Below, in pieces: positions 34,219-47,000 of a stretch of 64,000 bases of DNA. Source of the stretch: Helicoverpa zea (taxonomy: Eukaryota > Arthropoda > Insecta > Lepidoptera > Noctuidae). The stretch spans positions 4,402,001 to 4,466,000 of the forward strand of contig NC_061458.1 in the NCBI RefSeq assembly GCF_022581195.2. The letters run 5' to 3'. Positions within the stretch are counted from its first letter, which is position 1. Each line of letters opens with the position of its first letter. Position numbers and translations under genes: made by a program. Below the pieces are notes generated by a model, which saw only the letters and a list, made by a program, of their open reading frames with translations, did no database searches and was not told where the DNA came from.

Positions 34219-36427
34219 TTATAATTTTCTACATTTTGGGCCATATGGCTGGTCACAATTCTTGGCGCCACAGATTAATTTTCCACTAGGACCATCGCTC
34301 ACCTTATACGGCTTTTTACCTAAATAATTACCTCTGAAAAAATAAAGGATGGAAATATAATAAAAAAGATTTGTGGGGCAGGATCATGGATCTTGTGTCA
34401 TGTTTCTGGAAACCGTGGTAAAAGGGGTAAAAGTGAGGTTTCATGACATTTTTTTTTTTGTTCTAACCTATTTCTTTGATCTGAGGTTCTAACATAGTAA
34501 ATAGTAATTGTGTCCTACTAAATATTATGTTTGAAGAACTCACTCTGGTCCGTAGTTACAGGCGACGAAGAATTTGTTCCACCCCTTCTTGAACTGTTGG
34601 GATATTGCGCAACCCAGGTAATTGCTATTGGCCCACACCATCTGGGAATTAATTTTGTTTTGAGCTAAAACTACACCTTTCTATTAAAGTTAAAAAAAAA
34701 ATCCCGACGAATTGAGAACCTCCTCCTTCTTGGGAAGTCGGTTAAAAATGATAAGTAGGTATACAAACCTGAGTGTAATGTCCAATATCGTAGTCTTTGG
34801 AGTTATCAAAATCGCTGGGCTGTAGAGGACCAAAAGTGAAGTTTACGTTTTCACTGAACCACGACTGAATAGCGGAATCTGGTTCCAGTTCGTATCTATT
34901 AACGGTTGTGGAATACCAATATAAATTTTCACCTGTTTTAAATCTTCCGGACTCTGCAAAAAACAATTTTATTGCAAGAAAAAAAATTGCGGAAGTGGTC
35001 TCCACCAATTGCCGGTAAGTAGGTATCCGTTTGCAAAGAAGGATTTTGTAGGCCAACTAAATACCTAACCATATTCAAGGTAAGCATAATGTGGTATGTA
35101 TGAAACAATAAGTCTATTCGTTATTTTAATATTTTTTCTTACCACTAATTTGTTGCAGGTAAGTACCAAAATAATAATATGCTAGCCCAACTGTTGTTTA
35201 AACGAAATTAATTAGTATACCTACCTCTTAAGCAGACGTATAATAAGTCACTTAAAAAATTAAAAAAGCCAACTCACATTCTATTGTTTCTAACTTTTAG
35301 AATATCTCTCTCAACAAATACCTACATTATAATTGTAGCAAACGGTTTTAAAGCACAATGGATACCACGTAGGTACTCCTTAGTGATTACATACCTACTC
35401 TTACAGTTACTTGAATGCTTGTGTTAACTTGTGTCTCATTTCAGAATGTCTCTTAATTTAATGACAATTTGGACGAAGAGTCAACAAAAAAGTTTAAATG
35501 AAATTGTAATAAGGGATTTGAAGTTCTGTTACATCAGGCACATCGACATCATCAAGAATCGCCTTTTGCTTGGCGACGACTAACACCCTGGATAACACAT
35601 CTTACTTTTGACAGGAGTTAATTATACCTAATAGGTAGGTAATAAAATACTTACGGACAGATCTCTCCGGGTTGTGATAATTAAGATTTTTTATCACCCA
35701 CTTCGACGCTTTAGCTTGCAACTCCTCATCCCATACCTGGGAACAGAGTAGTCAAATTGATACCTCATGAAATCACATCTTACATACCTACCTACACGTT
35801 TTACCTACGCGTTGTTATTCTGTAGAATTCTATTATATATTTATATGGAAGCACTTGTTAAGTGATCTACCTAATTTAATGTTAAAATAAACTCAATACC
35901 TATGTTTGAATAATAGCACTTTAATGCGCTGAACGCTGAATATTTTTACAGAACGCTTTCAGGTAGGTACCCTCCTATTTATTTATGCATCTGAACTCCA
36001 AATCAAAAGCTAAATAACTGACACACTCAATTTTAAAACTTTAAGTAGGTAAACATTTCATTTATTAAATATTTAAATTAGTAAATATAAAAATATAAAT
36101 CAGTACATTTTAAAGGACAAAATGTTTAACAAACCATCATCTTCATTTCAGACGCAGCCGGTTGTCCAGGCAGTTTTCCTTTGGCTACCTGAAGACGTCG
36201 GGAATTGTGGCCATCGACGAACGCACGGATTTGTTTACATGACAACGGTACCACTAAAACCAACAAGATTCTTTTATTAAACTGCGGTTATACATGCACA
36301 AAAAATAACCTTTAACTGAAACTGGCCCAAAATTCAAACAACATATTAGCAATATCGATAACATGAACTAACATTTGCATTGTACGATAGCAATGAAAGA
36401 CAAAATAAAGAGCACTCTCAACCCCAT
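34219..36427 (-). CDS. CAP-superfamily secreted protein (antigen 5 / venom-allergen-like, SCP)
   Basis: Six minus-strand exons: 36427-36373, 36253-36135, 35736-35655, 34953-34769, 34641-34544, 34333-34219; all junctions GT-AG and in frame; 217 residues, the usual size. Residues 1-17 (MGLRVLFILSFIAIVQC) are a signal peptide. The CAP domain follows: SCKQIRAFVDGHNSRR (helix 1 with the conserved His), MVWDEELQAKASKWV, the GENLYW segment, GHYTQMVWANS (CAP1 signature with the second His) and CNYGPEGNYLGKKPY (CAP2 signature). Cysteines near the C-terminus (LICGAKNC) fit disulfides. Such proteins are secreted into haemolymph, saliva or gut; several bind lipids, but the role here is unknown. Exon 1 is short and encodes only the leader. 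A TATA box lies at 36510-36516. Related venom proteins occur in wasps, yet most insect members are not venom components. Confidence 0.92.
34691..34749 (-). repeat. Short interspersed repeat fragment (lepidopteran GACTTCCCAAGAAGG type)
   Basis: On minus: AACCGACTTCCCAAGAAGGA, then GGAGGTTCTCAATTCG and an A/T-rich end. This tail occurs very widely in moth and butterfly genomes from memory. Located in intron 4 of the CAP gene. Its parent element is uncertain. Confidence 0.6.
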
Positions 36428-36509
36428 TGTTCCGATAGGCACAACTGTTAGGACTGGCAAACCGACTAATTCGAGACAGCGATTTGATTGTAAAACAAGG
36501 CTACTTCAG

Positions 36510-36516
36510 TTATATA
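36510..36516 (-). promoter_or_regulatory. CAP gene TATA box
   Basis: TATATAA on the minus strand, 83 bases upstream of the ATG at 36427, predicting a 5' UTR of about 50 bases. Confidence 0.55.
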
Positions 36517-37645
36517 CTACTACTATGTAGTACAAAACGGTGTTCAAACACTTGTTGTTAAAGACACGGTTCCGTATGTTGACATTGGTAATATTTGTAC
36601 CTAAGTATACCGAATTTAGTATGTTTTTACTCATCATAGAGGTCGAGAGAAGAATAAACAGATTGTTATTATTTTTTTCTCTGAGTATATCGCCTTAGAG
36701 AAAACTGGGTTAAGAAGGCACCTACCTACACCTAGATACCTAAATAAAACTCAGTACTAAACGACTTACCGATTAAGAATTTCGCTGGATTTTTTCTTGG
36801 GTGCGTGGAGTTCATGAGTTCTGCAATTTTACCAGGTATCTAAACTTTACTAACGAGTCTGAGGCGAAGTTTAATGCGCAATTTAATCGCTCCAATTAGT
36901 AGGTAGATATCCTTTTTTATCCTGGAAGTGGAATAGCTTAGCGGACCTCATTTAGACAGACGTTTATTGAATCCAATTTTGCCGGGTGCCAGAACTTACT
37001 TTAAAAATGAAACACGGGTTGTCATCATAGATTAATATTGCTTAAAAATAGTTTTGCTCAAGTATTTCGTATCTGCCGTAAAATTAGATTCCTTACTAGC
37101 TTTATTCAGTAATGGAATTCACGGCATTCCAGTAAGTAGGTAGATAGCTATTTAGTTGTGTGTGTGTTCTGCGTCGTAAATGCTTATTTGTTCGTTTTTA
37201 AAGATTCTAACTCGCGTAATACGCGCGTCTGAAAAACCATCGGTAACGTTTGATGGCCTACAAAGGGCTAGAGAAGAACAATGATTCCATTATTATTTAC
37301 GTTGCAAAATATCGTCTAGTTAATGAAACGGAGCACATTGACAGAATTTCAGAGATTGAATGGGCATTGCGCGCTGCAACTATAAAAACCGTGACGCATA
37401 CGTATTGTCAAAAAATTAGGTGATAACAAGCGGCACAGGAAGTTAGACTGATTCAAAGGTGTTGCATTTTTAAAGAAACATGATTCGTTTTAAAACGAAG
37501 TAAAAATTGTAATTATCTGGGAGTGGGTTCACGTGTTCGATCTCGTTGCTAGCCGTTGGGCAAGTCTATCATCGAAATAAACAGCTTGGACAGAAAATAT
37601 ATCATTCACTTTACCCAACCAAGGCACTGTTCTTATTCAAGACAT
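36517..37645. other. Intergenic, no gene seen
   Basis: AT-rich with no coding-like frame on either strand. It ends at the second GGGCCC MITE copy. Confidence 0.4.
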
Positions 37646-37840
37646 GGGCCCAATTCTCCTAATTTAAATAACTACCGTAAATAAAATACCTAAATTAAAT
37701 TAACTACCGTATATACCAAAATGGCAGACCAATCGCAAACCAATCGAATGTCGTTGGAATACGATTGGTCTTATATTAGTAGCAGAATGTCCGTTATGGT
37801 TAAAACTGCTATTGCGATTCATTATTAGGAGAATCGGGCC
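37646..37840. mobile_element. MITE, GGGCCCGATTCTCC family, copy 2 (short)
   Basis: Begins GGGCCCAATTCTCCTAATTT and ends TATTAGGAGAATCGGGCC. Its interior shares ACCAATCG, GTCGTTGGAATACG and GTAGCAGAATGTCC with copy 1 (25696-26060), but it is about 170 bases shorter, an internally deleted derivative. Confidence 0.75.
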
Positions 37841-38347
37841 GCTGGACGGTCTTCAAAAGTTTTGACAACCCTATTTTTTCATATTCCTTACGACATGTTC
37901 ATATTGTTCATTATAGTTGTTTTTAAGAGTAGCTTGGAAGGAATTTGAAACAATAACTGATAATAAGAATGAGTCGATGGTGAATGATGGACAGCGTCAG
38001 CCTTTACGAGTGAAACGTGTCGTTAAGCCCAATAAAAGACATCATTGTTTACACTTGTAACGAAACATGTTTTGCTATATTTTTGTTATTATCGTGTGTC
38101 AGTTTTGCTGACCGTCAAACAGAAGCGTACCAAGCTAATTTTAGAATTAGTTCTATAGTTAAGTATACAATAGCATTACATACTTAATTAAACTTAAATC
38201 TCTAAATTGCAATTACATACTTAATCTCAAAATTGCATAGTAACAGGAGAAATATAACGGTTTAATTATGAATACTTTTAACATTCAGAAGCGTAACACG
38301 ACGCCGTTACTAAGGGTGCATTAGTTTTAAGTTATTTATATGAAATA
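37841..38347. other. Intergenic, no gene seen
   Basis: AT-rich and without coding frames or repeat ends that I recognise. It lies between the MITE at 37646-37840 and the repeat at 38348. Confidence 0.35.
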
Positions 38348-38978
38348 CTAGCTTTCCGCCCGCGGTTTCACCTGCGTCCCGAGATAACTGCTTCCCGTAG
38401 CCGGATGGTGATAAATATACCTATCCTAGTCCTTCTCCTGGCTCTAAACTACCTCCCCGCCAATTTTCAGCTAAATCGGTTCAGCCGTTCTTGAGTAACG
38501 TTTAGTAACTAACGCGGTGTCCTGCGTGAGCGACGAACGCGACGCGACGCGACGCTGCGAACGCGACGAACGCGATCAACTCAAAGGAATTCCCTACATG
38601 CGGCCTATGTGACAGTCTGCGGCGAGACGCGACGTAACGCGTACTTGTTTTGAGGGCGACCAGACGCGACACCGCGAACTATTCAGAAGCGTTGATTGTT
38701 GTGGGACAAAAAAAACATAAATATTAAAGAAATCGTTTATTAGTACAAACAAGTTGGAAGATTGTTGCTGTCTGTACTTTAAATATGAACTTTTAAGCAA
38801 AATTGTAACACAACTTCTCCATGATTTGAGAAGTAATGACCAAAATCACGTAGGACATCTGTCGCGTATAGCATCGCGTCGCATTACGTCGCGTCGTGTT
38901 GCGTCGCGTCGCGTCGCGTTCGTCGCTCACGCAGGACACCGCGTAAGCTAAGACGACATTCTTTTATATATATAGATG
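38348..38978 (+). repeat. Common lepidopteran interspersed repeat interrupted by a MITE
   Basis: Starts ACTAGCTTTCCGCCCGCGGT and passes through AAATCGGTTCAGCCGTTCTT; its final part (GACGACATTCTTTTATATAT) appears only after the insertion at 38513-38943. Joining the two flanks restores the known order of this abundant moth repeat, so the MITE is younger. Relatives begin at 39018 (ACTAGCTGTTGCCCGCGACT) and 60484. Confidence 0.75.
38513..38943. mobile_element. MITE with 44-bp perfect inverted ends and TAA duplication (PIF/Harbinger-like)
   Basis: Ends CGCGGTGTCCTGCGTGAGCG and its exact complement; the inverted match runs about 42 bases and continues into GACGCGACGCGACGC / GCGTCGCGTCGCGTC tandem words. 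TAA flanks both sides (38510-38512 and 38944-38946). A 3-base TAA duplication and no coding capacity fit a PIF/Harbinger MITE. Confidence 0.85.
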
Positions 38979-39017
38979 TATAATTTAATGTTATATTTAT
39001 GTATTGTATTTTCTACT

Positions 39018-39330
39018 AGCTGTTGCCCGCGACTTCGTTTGCGTGGTGTATTATTTCACATGACAACATAATAAATGTGCAATGCGTGATTTTCTGTGTA
39101 AAAATTTATTATTGTAGGCCGATAACTAATATAAGTACAACATTCAAATTTGTGTTATTATTGCATACGCTGTTACAGAAACGTTAGCAGAAATAATGGT
39201 GCAATGCTCATCCCCCGTAGGTGATAGCGTGATCATGTATAGTCTATGTCCTGATCCGACCTCGTAGCAATATTCATGCAAAATTTGAAGTAAATCCGTG
39301 CAGTAACTCTTTTTGAGTTTACTCCGGACA
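39018..39330 (+). repeat. Diverged relative of the ACTAGCT repeat family
   Basis: Begins ACTAGCTGTTGCCCGCGACT and includes TGAAGTAAATCCGTGCAGTA, both recognisable as diverged versions of the family at 38348-38978. No coding. Confidence 0.55.
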
Positions 39331-39383
39331 TACCTACAGACAAACACAAAAATTCTAAAAACTACATATTTGGGTTCAGAATC

Positions 39384-40857
39384 CGTTTGTTGCCCGTGGT
39401 ACTACCAGTAGTACCACGGGCAAATTTTTCTTCCCGTAGTACTACCAAGCGGTCTGGTAGTACCACGGGCAAGAAAAAACTACCCGTGGTACTACTGTCA
39501 ATATTTTAGTTTTTTTTCAACCCTTTTATTGTCACAGTTGATATTGACATCCTAGAAAGAGAATTGAAATATACATTTTTTTAATGTGGATATATTTTGG
39601 TACTGTTTCGTAAATAGGTCTGGTAGTTGTGAAATTTTTCATTGCTCAAAATCGACAAGAGTCAAAAACACTTAGTTTTTTTTTCACAAATCAGAATTAT
39701 ATATCTACTTACGTTTTTCATTTTATTTATATTAAGTAGATAAGTATTATATTAAGTAGGTAGTGTTATTCATTAAAATTATCGACCGCATTGAGTAGGT
39801 ATTGATATGAACATGTAAGTTATGCTGTCCTAGTACTTTACTTTTTTGTTTCGGCCGTCTTCTGTAAATTAGATTTAAAACGTACTTTGCGTCCAGCGCA
39901 GATAGTGTAGCTTCCTAACAGTGAAAGAATCATAGGATTTGACGCATTTGGTGCACTTCTCAAATTATACATCATGCTCAAATGGTGCACTTCGCAACTG
40001 GTGCTCTTCTCAAATAAATTTCTTTGTTATAATTTATTTTGGAGTAGGTGACTCTTTCTTACATATTTTTTTTTGTTATTTTTGTTTGACTTTTTATATT
40101 ACTTTTAAAATTTTTATTTTTTTTTTATTTTGAAAAATCATGAGCCTAAAATAAATATTTGTATGGGATAAGGGCAGGAGGATGATGATGTATATAAAAA
40201 TATTTGAAATAAGTTCGGACTTTGACTGTTTGCCTACTCGCTACAGCAGCGTAGCGAGTGTTTCAAAACTTAGAATCCTGAGCGATAGCGAAAGAATCAA
40301 AAGAGCACAAGGTGAAAAATCTTTGCACTCGAGTGCAACACGTAACTTTTTATCAATCACCGGAGTTAAAAAGTAAACCTACCAATCTCGGAATTTCGAT
40401 GCAACTGCTCTCCCCGTGTACCAAGACAGCATAACTTACCTGAGTATTCCAATGTCCAGACGGAAATGCTGACCAAGTACCAGGATAGCATAAAATACAT
40501 CAAGTAAATCCCACGAGATCAAGGTATTCAATTCTGATTTGTGAAAAAAAAAACTAAGTGTTTTTGACTCTTGTCGATTTTGAGCAATGAAAAATTTCAC
40601 AACTACCAGATCTATTTACGAAATAGTACCAAAATATATCCACATTAAAAAAATATATATTTCAATTCTCTTTCTAGGATGACAACATCAACTGTGACAA
40701 CAAAAGGGTTGAAAAAAACCTAAAATATTGACAGTAGTACCACGGGTAGTTTTTTCTTGCCCGTGGTACTACCAGACCGCTTGGTAGTACTACGGGAAGA
40801 AAAATTTGCCCGTGGTACTACTGGTAGTACTATTGGTAGTACCACGGGCAACAAACG
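39384..40857. mobile_element. Large foldback element with about 320-bp inverted arms and 8-bp target duplication
   Basis: The arms at 39384-39698 and 40531-40857 are near-identical inverted copies, starting CGTTTGTTGCCCGTGGTACT. Each arm opens with several palindromic copies of GCCCGTGGTACTACC. The 8-base duplication TCAGAATC lies at 39376-39383 and 40858-40865. The centre (about 830 bases) has no coding frame of note and includes an RTE LINE tail at 40163-40190. An 8-base duplication suits the hAT group or another 8-bp duplicator, but the long arms and subrepeats are foldback-like. Confidence 0.85.
40163..40190 (+). mobile_element. RTE LINE 3' tail inside the foldback element
   Basis: Reads GGGATAAGGGCAGGAGGATG then GATGATG, the same tail as the RTE copy at 6025-6060 (read on minus). 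Only the last few dozen bases are present. Confidence 0.65.
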
Positions 40858-40865
40858 TCAGAATC

Positions 40866-43800
40866 GATTTATAGATCACCCTTCAAAAAAAATATATTCA
40901 ATGTATAGTTTTGACTTTTCTATCATTCTGTTACATGTGACGTTAGATTTCAAATTAAAGTATGTCCAAAATTCTTTAATTCATAAAAAGTGGTTTTCTT
41001 TTCTGTTCGGGTAAGACTTTTTATTATCTGATTTTGAGGGTGGCGTGACTATCAAAAATCGGATTCTCTATCATCCTTTCTATCATTGTTTCTATGTTTT
41101 TTTATAAGATTACGAGAAAAACGAATTTTTAATTTGGATTTATTTTGTCAAAATGAACCATGTCCTTCGGACTTAGCTTTATTTGATCTAACAGAATACT
41201 GGACTTAGTGCAGTTTGAATCAAAATCAACACACAACTGGGCGCCATTTTGAACGATCACGTCGCTCTAATTGGCTCAGTGCGACTTGCTGCGTTTTGAT
41301 AATATAACATGTCAAACTACAGGGACTTGATTCAATTCGGTAAAATATTGTAAAAGATACTTCCCCTGCTTTTTAAATAAGAATAAAAGCTAACTTCATG
41401 TTGGACTTGATGTGGTTTGAAATCTAAATTCACATTTATGTAGGTATAGATATAGATGGGCCTTAGATGTCTGATTTAAATAAATAAAATATTCTTGTCC
41501 AACGTAGAGATTTGCATTATCACTGCCATCAGTCATCATCACACAAATTGTTTGCGCATAGTGGTGCAAATTAGCAATATGTAAATACTTTTTGCGAACT
41601 ATTTTTAAATGATAATATAAAAGCTGTAACATAAATAAAATAAATTATTTACTTTTACACTTTATTTCGTTCATTTTTCACTAACAAGTATACTTATTTT
41701 TCTCAGGTCATAATTCTATTGGAATATTTTGTTCCACAGCATTAAGAATTTGTTTTATATTATACGAACATCTTTTGAAATTGTTTATCAATAATTTATA
41801 TTCTAATCTTAACATTAACACACGTGACAGTTTAATATGGACATTAATTAAAAAGTTTTACTAATTAGGAATTCACCTAATAAGATGCATTTGTTATCTA
41901 CAAAGAATTTAAATTCTTTGGCTTGTATTGTAAAGAAAAAATATGTCAAAGCGACCGTTTACTCAGGTTATATCAGCCGATAGCGTATCTATTCATTGTC
42001 TAGAAACTTAAAAAAAGAGTTTATGTTCAGTGATGCTTTTGTAACTTTATCACGACTTTCAATTTATTTAAGAGCATTACAGCTGGGCAGCTTTATTAAA
42101 CTAATTCTAATAACCTTTTGAACGCCAGAAGAGACTTCAAGTCAAGTGAGTATTGCTATCAACGACTATAGGCATTGACAACGTGCAAAAGTGCATTGGC
42201 ATCGTATTTCTTTGAACATGGCGGAAGGTTAAGGTTAGAACTAAATAATAAAGCAAGCGAATTCCTACACTTACAAAATGAGACACCTGTGTGAGTTCGC
42301 TCAGTTCTAGGGCTGCATAGCTGTAACACATATTGTTTCATAACATATACTTCCGTGATACTTCTCCGATATCAGATACACTATAATCTGTATCTTTTAC
42401 TATTTAATTAAATGCATATTATTTGTCGCTTTGTGCGTCACGTGGTAAAATATTAAGTTTGCTTGAAAGCACTCGAAAAATTATCACAAAATATGTTTCG
42501 TAAACAATAAAATCTTACGGCTACTGAATTTCAAATATCTTTTTATAATTTCTTGTCTTGTTTCTCGTGGGTACAATATACGCTTTGAATACTTTTACTC
42601 TTAACCAATGAATGAAATACATTTTATTTTACACATTATTCAATTAACCTAAATCAATATTATTTCAGCTAATTAACAAATGATTAAGTCTCAACACAGC
42701 AATATTTTGCTTATTGTAGTTTATGCAAATTGTTCTTAATTATAGGTTCCTGTATTTAAGAGCACAAAATGTATGTTTGCCGTGATCTATTCCAATTATA
42801 CAAATGTAGTATTAATTTAAGGCCTTCATTAATATGGTATGTACCTAGTGTCGCGTTTGAATATTATTAAGTCTACATGTTTCTCACACATACATCGAAT
42901 CGAATCAAACACTGTATATTCATAAAACATAATTATTGTTAACATTGATATGACAAAATTTATTCAGTCCGGGGATATTATGATCACTTTAGGGTGCGCT
43001 CACATTGGTGAAAGAGGAACTTTTATTCCAATCAGTAACTTGATGTATGATTTAGCAATATGAACGCACCATTAGACGAAAGAGGTTAATTAACATGATA
43101 ATGTATACTCAAAACTTACAAAACTAATTAAAATATAGGCGAAGGTTCGCCGCAGCAGCAAATAAAGAATGCTTCAAAACTAAGTGGTTGTTGCTAATGT
43201 AATCAGTCAGTTTCGCGGTTTCGGGGAAAATAAAACGTTGATTGCTATTGACAGCTGCAACGAATTTCGTCTATATTAGAATTAGAATAAATACAGACAA
43301 CAATATTACAAAACCACGTCTTGTAACCTCTTTCCTCTCATCGGACTAATTAACTAACAATCATTTAATTCGACACGCATTTTTTTTCGATTTCTTAATT
43401 TTATTTCACATCGACATATGTTTGCCAATAAATTAATATTGTATTCGTTAAAATACAAAGTGATCTACCTATTAGGTATACGCTACATTCATTGTCACAA
43501 GACTGTACAACTACTTAGGAATAATAACAAAACTGAAGTGATACAAAAATAAAAATAAAATGCGATATGATACAGATTTTTTAATTTAGTCTATTAAATT
43601 CTATAAAACAGAATAATAACCTAAGGATCAGGTTGTGCACTATACTAATCTATGCATTTGTCTATTAACGATAATGATACGGTTTATAAAACATTGCTAA
43701 GCTGTTCAGTTCTGATGGAGAGTCGAATGAAAAATTATACAAAAAATAATCTCCAAATATTTATCATCATCTCTTTGATAACCGAGTAGTCATAGACTTA

Positions 43801-44072
43801 ATACCTTTTAAACCCGCATCAGTTTATACACGTAACAATAGTTTGACGCTACTGGATAAATTAACATTAATGTACTTCAGTTAAATCGGTAAAAACGTTT
43901 ATAATGTTGCATAATAAATTAAAAACTAACATGTCATCAAATTGAAACCTACTTACGCTTATCATTATAAAAAGTCTACAAATAAAACCATTTGTAGAGT
44001 AAAAAAATAAGAGGAAAATGTTTCCATTGTTTTTCAAGTAATATTCCTAGAAATGAAAGGGTTAAAATTGTT
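40866..44072. other. Intergenic 3' of FAM76, no gene seen
   Basis: Long AT-rich stretch. It would include the FAM76 3' UTR at its right end. I found no reading frame with coding character, no RNA gene and no clear repeat ends. Confidence 0.4.
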
Positions 44073-47000
44073 CTAGTTGGTGCTCGGGCTGTCTGTGCCA
44101 CTGCCGCTGTTCTCTGTGTTCGCTAGCGCCGCTTTCGTATTCTTATTAGTTTTTTTAGCAGATTTGCTTAGTGTTGCAACCTCTTTTAAAAGATTCTGTA
44201 TTTTAGTATTCATAAGGTTAAACTTTGTTTCGTTAAGTCGCTCTTTGTTTTTCATTTCATTCCTTAGATCCTGTGTGTTGTTTAGGTGCTGAGCTTTTAG
44301 TTCTGTAATCTGAAATTATAGAACGCATATTTTAGTCAAGTATTTTTTTACAAAACCATTACAATATTTCAATATTGGTGAATAATACTGCCGTGGTACC
44401 GAAAAAGGGCACAACTAACATTTTTTGTCAAAATGAGTTATATATGTTATGGACCAAGTGATAAATTGGGCAGTATACATAATGCCCGGTCATTATGAAT
44501 AATGCCCAATATGAGAGTGCAATTTGATAATAATTATTCAAAGTATCAAATTCACTGGGCACTATACATATTGCCCGTGACCTTTTGGGCAAAGTAATAC
44601 AAACATATTTAATTTCATTTTTTTATTGTTATTGACATTTAACTTAAAATAAACTAAATATAACACATCCCATATCAATTGACAGAGTATAGAAGTAAGC
44701 ATGCAACATGCAGCAAGCATGGCTTCTGTCACGGCTCCGGCGCTGCGGGGCTCCGGCGGTCCCATGCGAGCTTATCGTCGCAGATGGTTTTCACGCTCAC
44801 CACCGCAGCTTCGGCTTGCTGGCCGGCTCCCGGCCAGCCTCAGCCGCGGCGGCGAGCGCTTCAACTACCTGCGCCTCAGCTCGCAGGCCGCCTCGCCCCT
44901 CCGTGCCTACGCGGTTTTGAATTGCACTCTAGGGGTAGGGCAGACAAGACTACGTGGAGTCGGTTTTGCAGCGATTCGTTTTCGTCACTAAGTTCAGTTT
45001 TTAATACAATGTTTTGAATCCAAATTAAATTCTACCATAAAAAAACGAGCCAAGAAAAATGCGATCACGAAAAACGAGGCCGAGTTAGTAAATTAGATGA
45101 CAATTGTCCAATTAATAGTTTTGTGGCTAGACTTATAATTTCCCATTAAAATAGAACATATAATTTAAAACAATAATCATAAAATATGTAGCAAGTAACA
45201 GGATTTATTTATTAGAACAACTGCCACCCTCGCACCGCATAAAATATAGCTTTATTATCAAATTGCCCAACTGTCATGTAGCAATATAATAATGCCCGTA
45301 CAATGTGATAAATAATGAAGTTAAGATAGTTATTAATCACTTGGCCCGATAAAGCTAGACATTATTCATAATGCTCGGGCATTATAAATAATGCCCGAAT
45401 TAATCACATGGTCCATAACATATACATATTCGGAATCAGGAAAAAAAGGCCTATCTGCCTGATTTTTTGTGGATTTTTAGCTGCAAAATAAACAGAGATA
45501 GCATAAGCTTAAAGGGCGCAACTACATCACTTTTTAAGTTTTATTACAATAAAAAGGCATATTGTATGATGTGACTTTTATTTTACCTTTTTACTATCGA
45601 TATATTTAATGGAACGAACATTTTGGCAATTAATGTAGAAAGAAAAGTCACAACTGGCAGTTATGCCCTTCTATTTACCCCTACGCTAATAAATGTTATA
45701 TAAAAAAGGCACATCGGCGTTATGAATTCATTCTAATATTTTCTGCTCCTATATATTCATTTTAAAAAATTACAATGAAAAGACACAATTAAGAAAATAT
45801 GCCTTTTCAACATAACATTGCTCCTTTCTTGTTATTTTTTATGTTAAGTTAAAAAGAATAATGCTAATTATTAAATATATCCATTTAAATTAAAATATAA
45901 TATTGTTATCGTTGTGTACATACCAAAAAAACACAATTTTTTACATTTTAACAATTTCAAAAAACACATTTGAAACGTGTTTTTTTTAACAAAATTCAAA
46001 AAATATTTTAAACTCGATTTTCTCAACATTTGTAAAATGTTAGTTGTGCCTTTCTTAATAACGACGGCAGAATACGTACCAACTTGTCTTTGGAAAGTAA
46101 TTCATTATCCTTCTGTTGTACTTTCTTCTGTAGGCTGGCAATTGTCTCCTTGAGTTGAGTCATCGCTACCACATGGTCTGAACTGTTGGGGTCCAGTTCA
46201 CCTATGGAGCGAAATACAACTAAGAAAAAAACAAGAAAATTAAATTATAAATTATTTGTATTCACAACGAGGGTATTATAACAGAATAGTAAAAAAGGAA
46301 GGTTCGTGCATGCAAAATACGTTTGTTGAGTTTAATGCGAAACAGAAAGAAGAATTAATAGTAGGTACTATAGTTCGGCCATTCAGAGAATGCGTTCCTG
46401 ACACGTCGCGATTGAACTGACGACGTAACTACATTCATTGATTATTGATATAATAATGTTGTTTTAATGCTCCTCAATTGTTAAAACGGTAAACAACCAG
46501 CAAAAATATTTTTATCGTAACTGCAACGCCATTGCAAAGTTACGTCGTCAGTTCAATCGCGACGTGTCAGGAACGCATTCTCTGAATGGCCGAACTATAA
46601 ATCAAGAATCTATGTACAAGAATTTCAGGTACTAAAATGTAGGTGGCTGAAGGTGAGAGTTCTCATGAGGAAATAAGCTTAATCTTATATGCGAACAATA
46701 CTAGAAAGACGACACTGGCGGACTATTTAGTATAGCTTATTGGTTGATTCAATATACAGAAAAGCTAAGTAATGCTACTTATGGCGAAGCGTGTCGCGGT
46801 ATAAATATTACGAAAACAATAACAGAAAAATGTAAAATAAGCTTGCAAAAGTGATGTTATTAAGCCTCGTTCGCACAACGTGGCATGTGACGTCACTTAC
46901 CTATGCAACCTCGTTACGTAATACAAGTAGCCTTTTAATTTAAAGTCGGCCAACTCTTGACTAAGTCGTCTGCAGATTCCTTAAATTGAAATGGATTAAT

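Noticed and set aside
44679..45017. Plus-strand 112-codon frame over the GC-rich block
   Set aside because: Three plus frames are open together over the same CpG-rich block, which argues that base composition, not coding, keeps them open. The region is kept only as a finding about possible capture.
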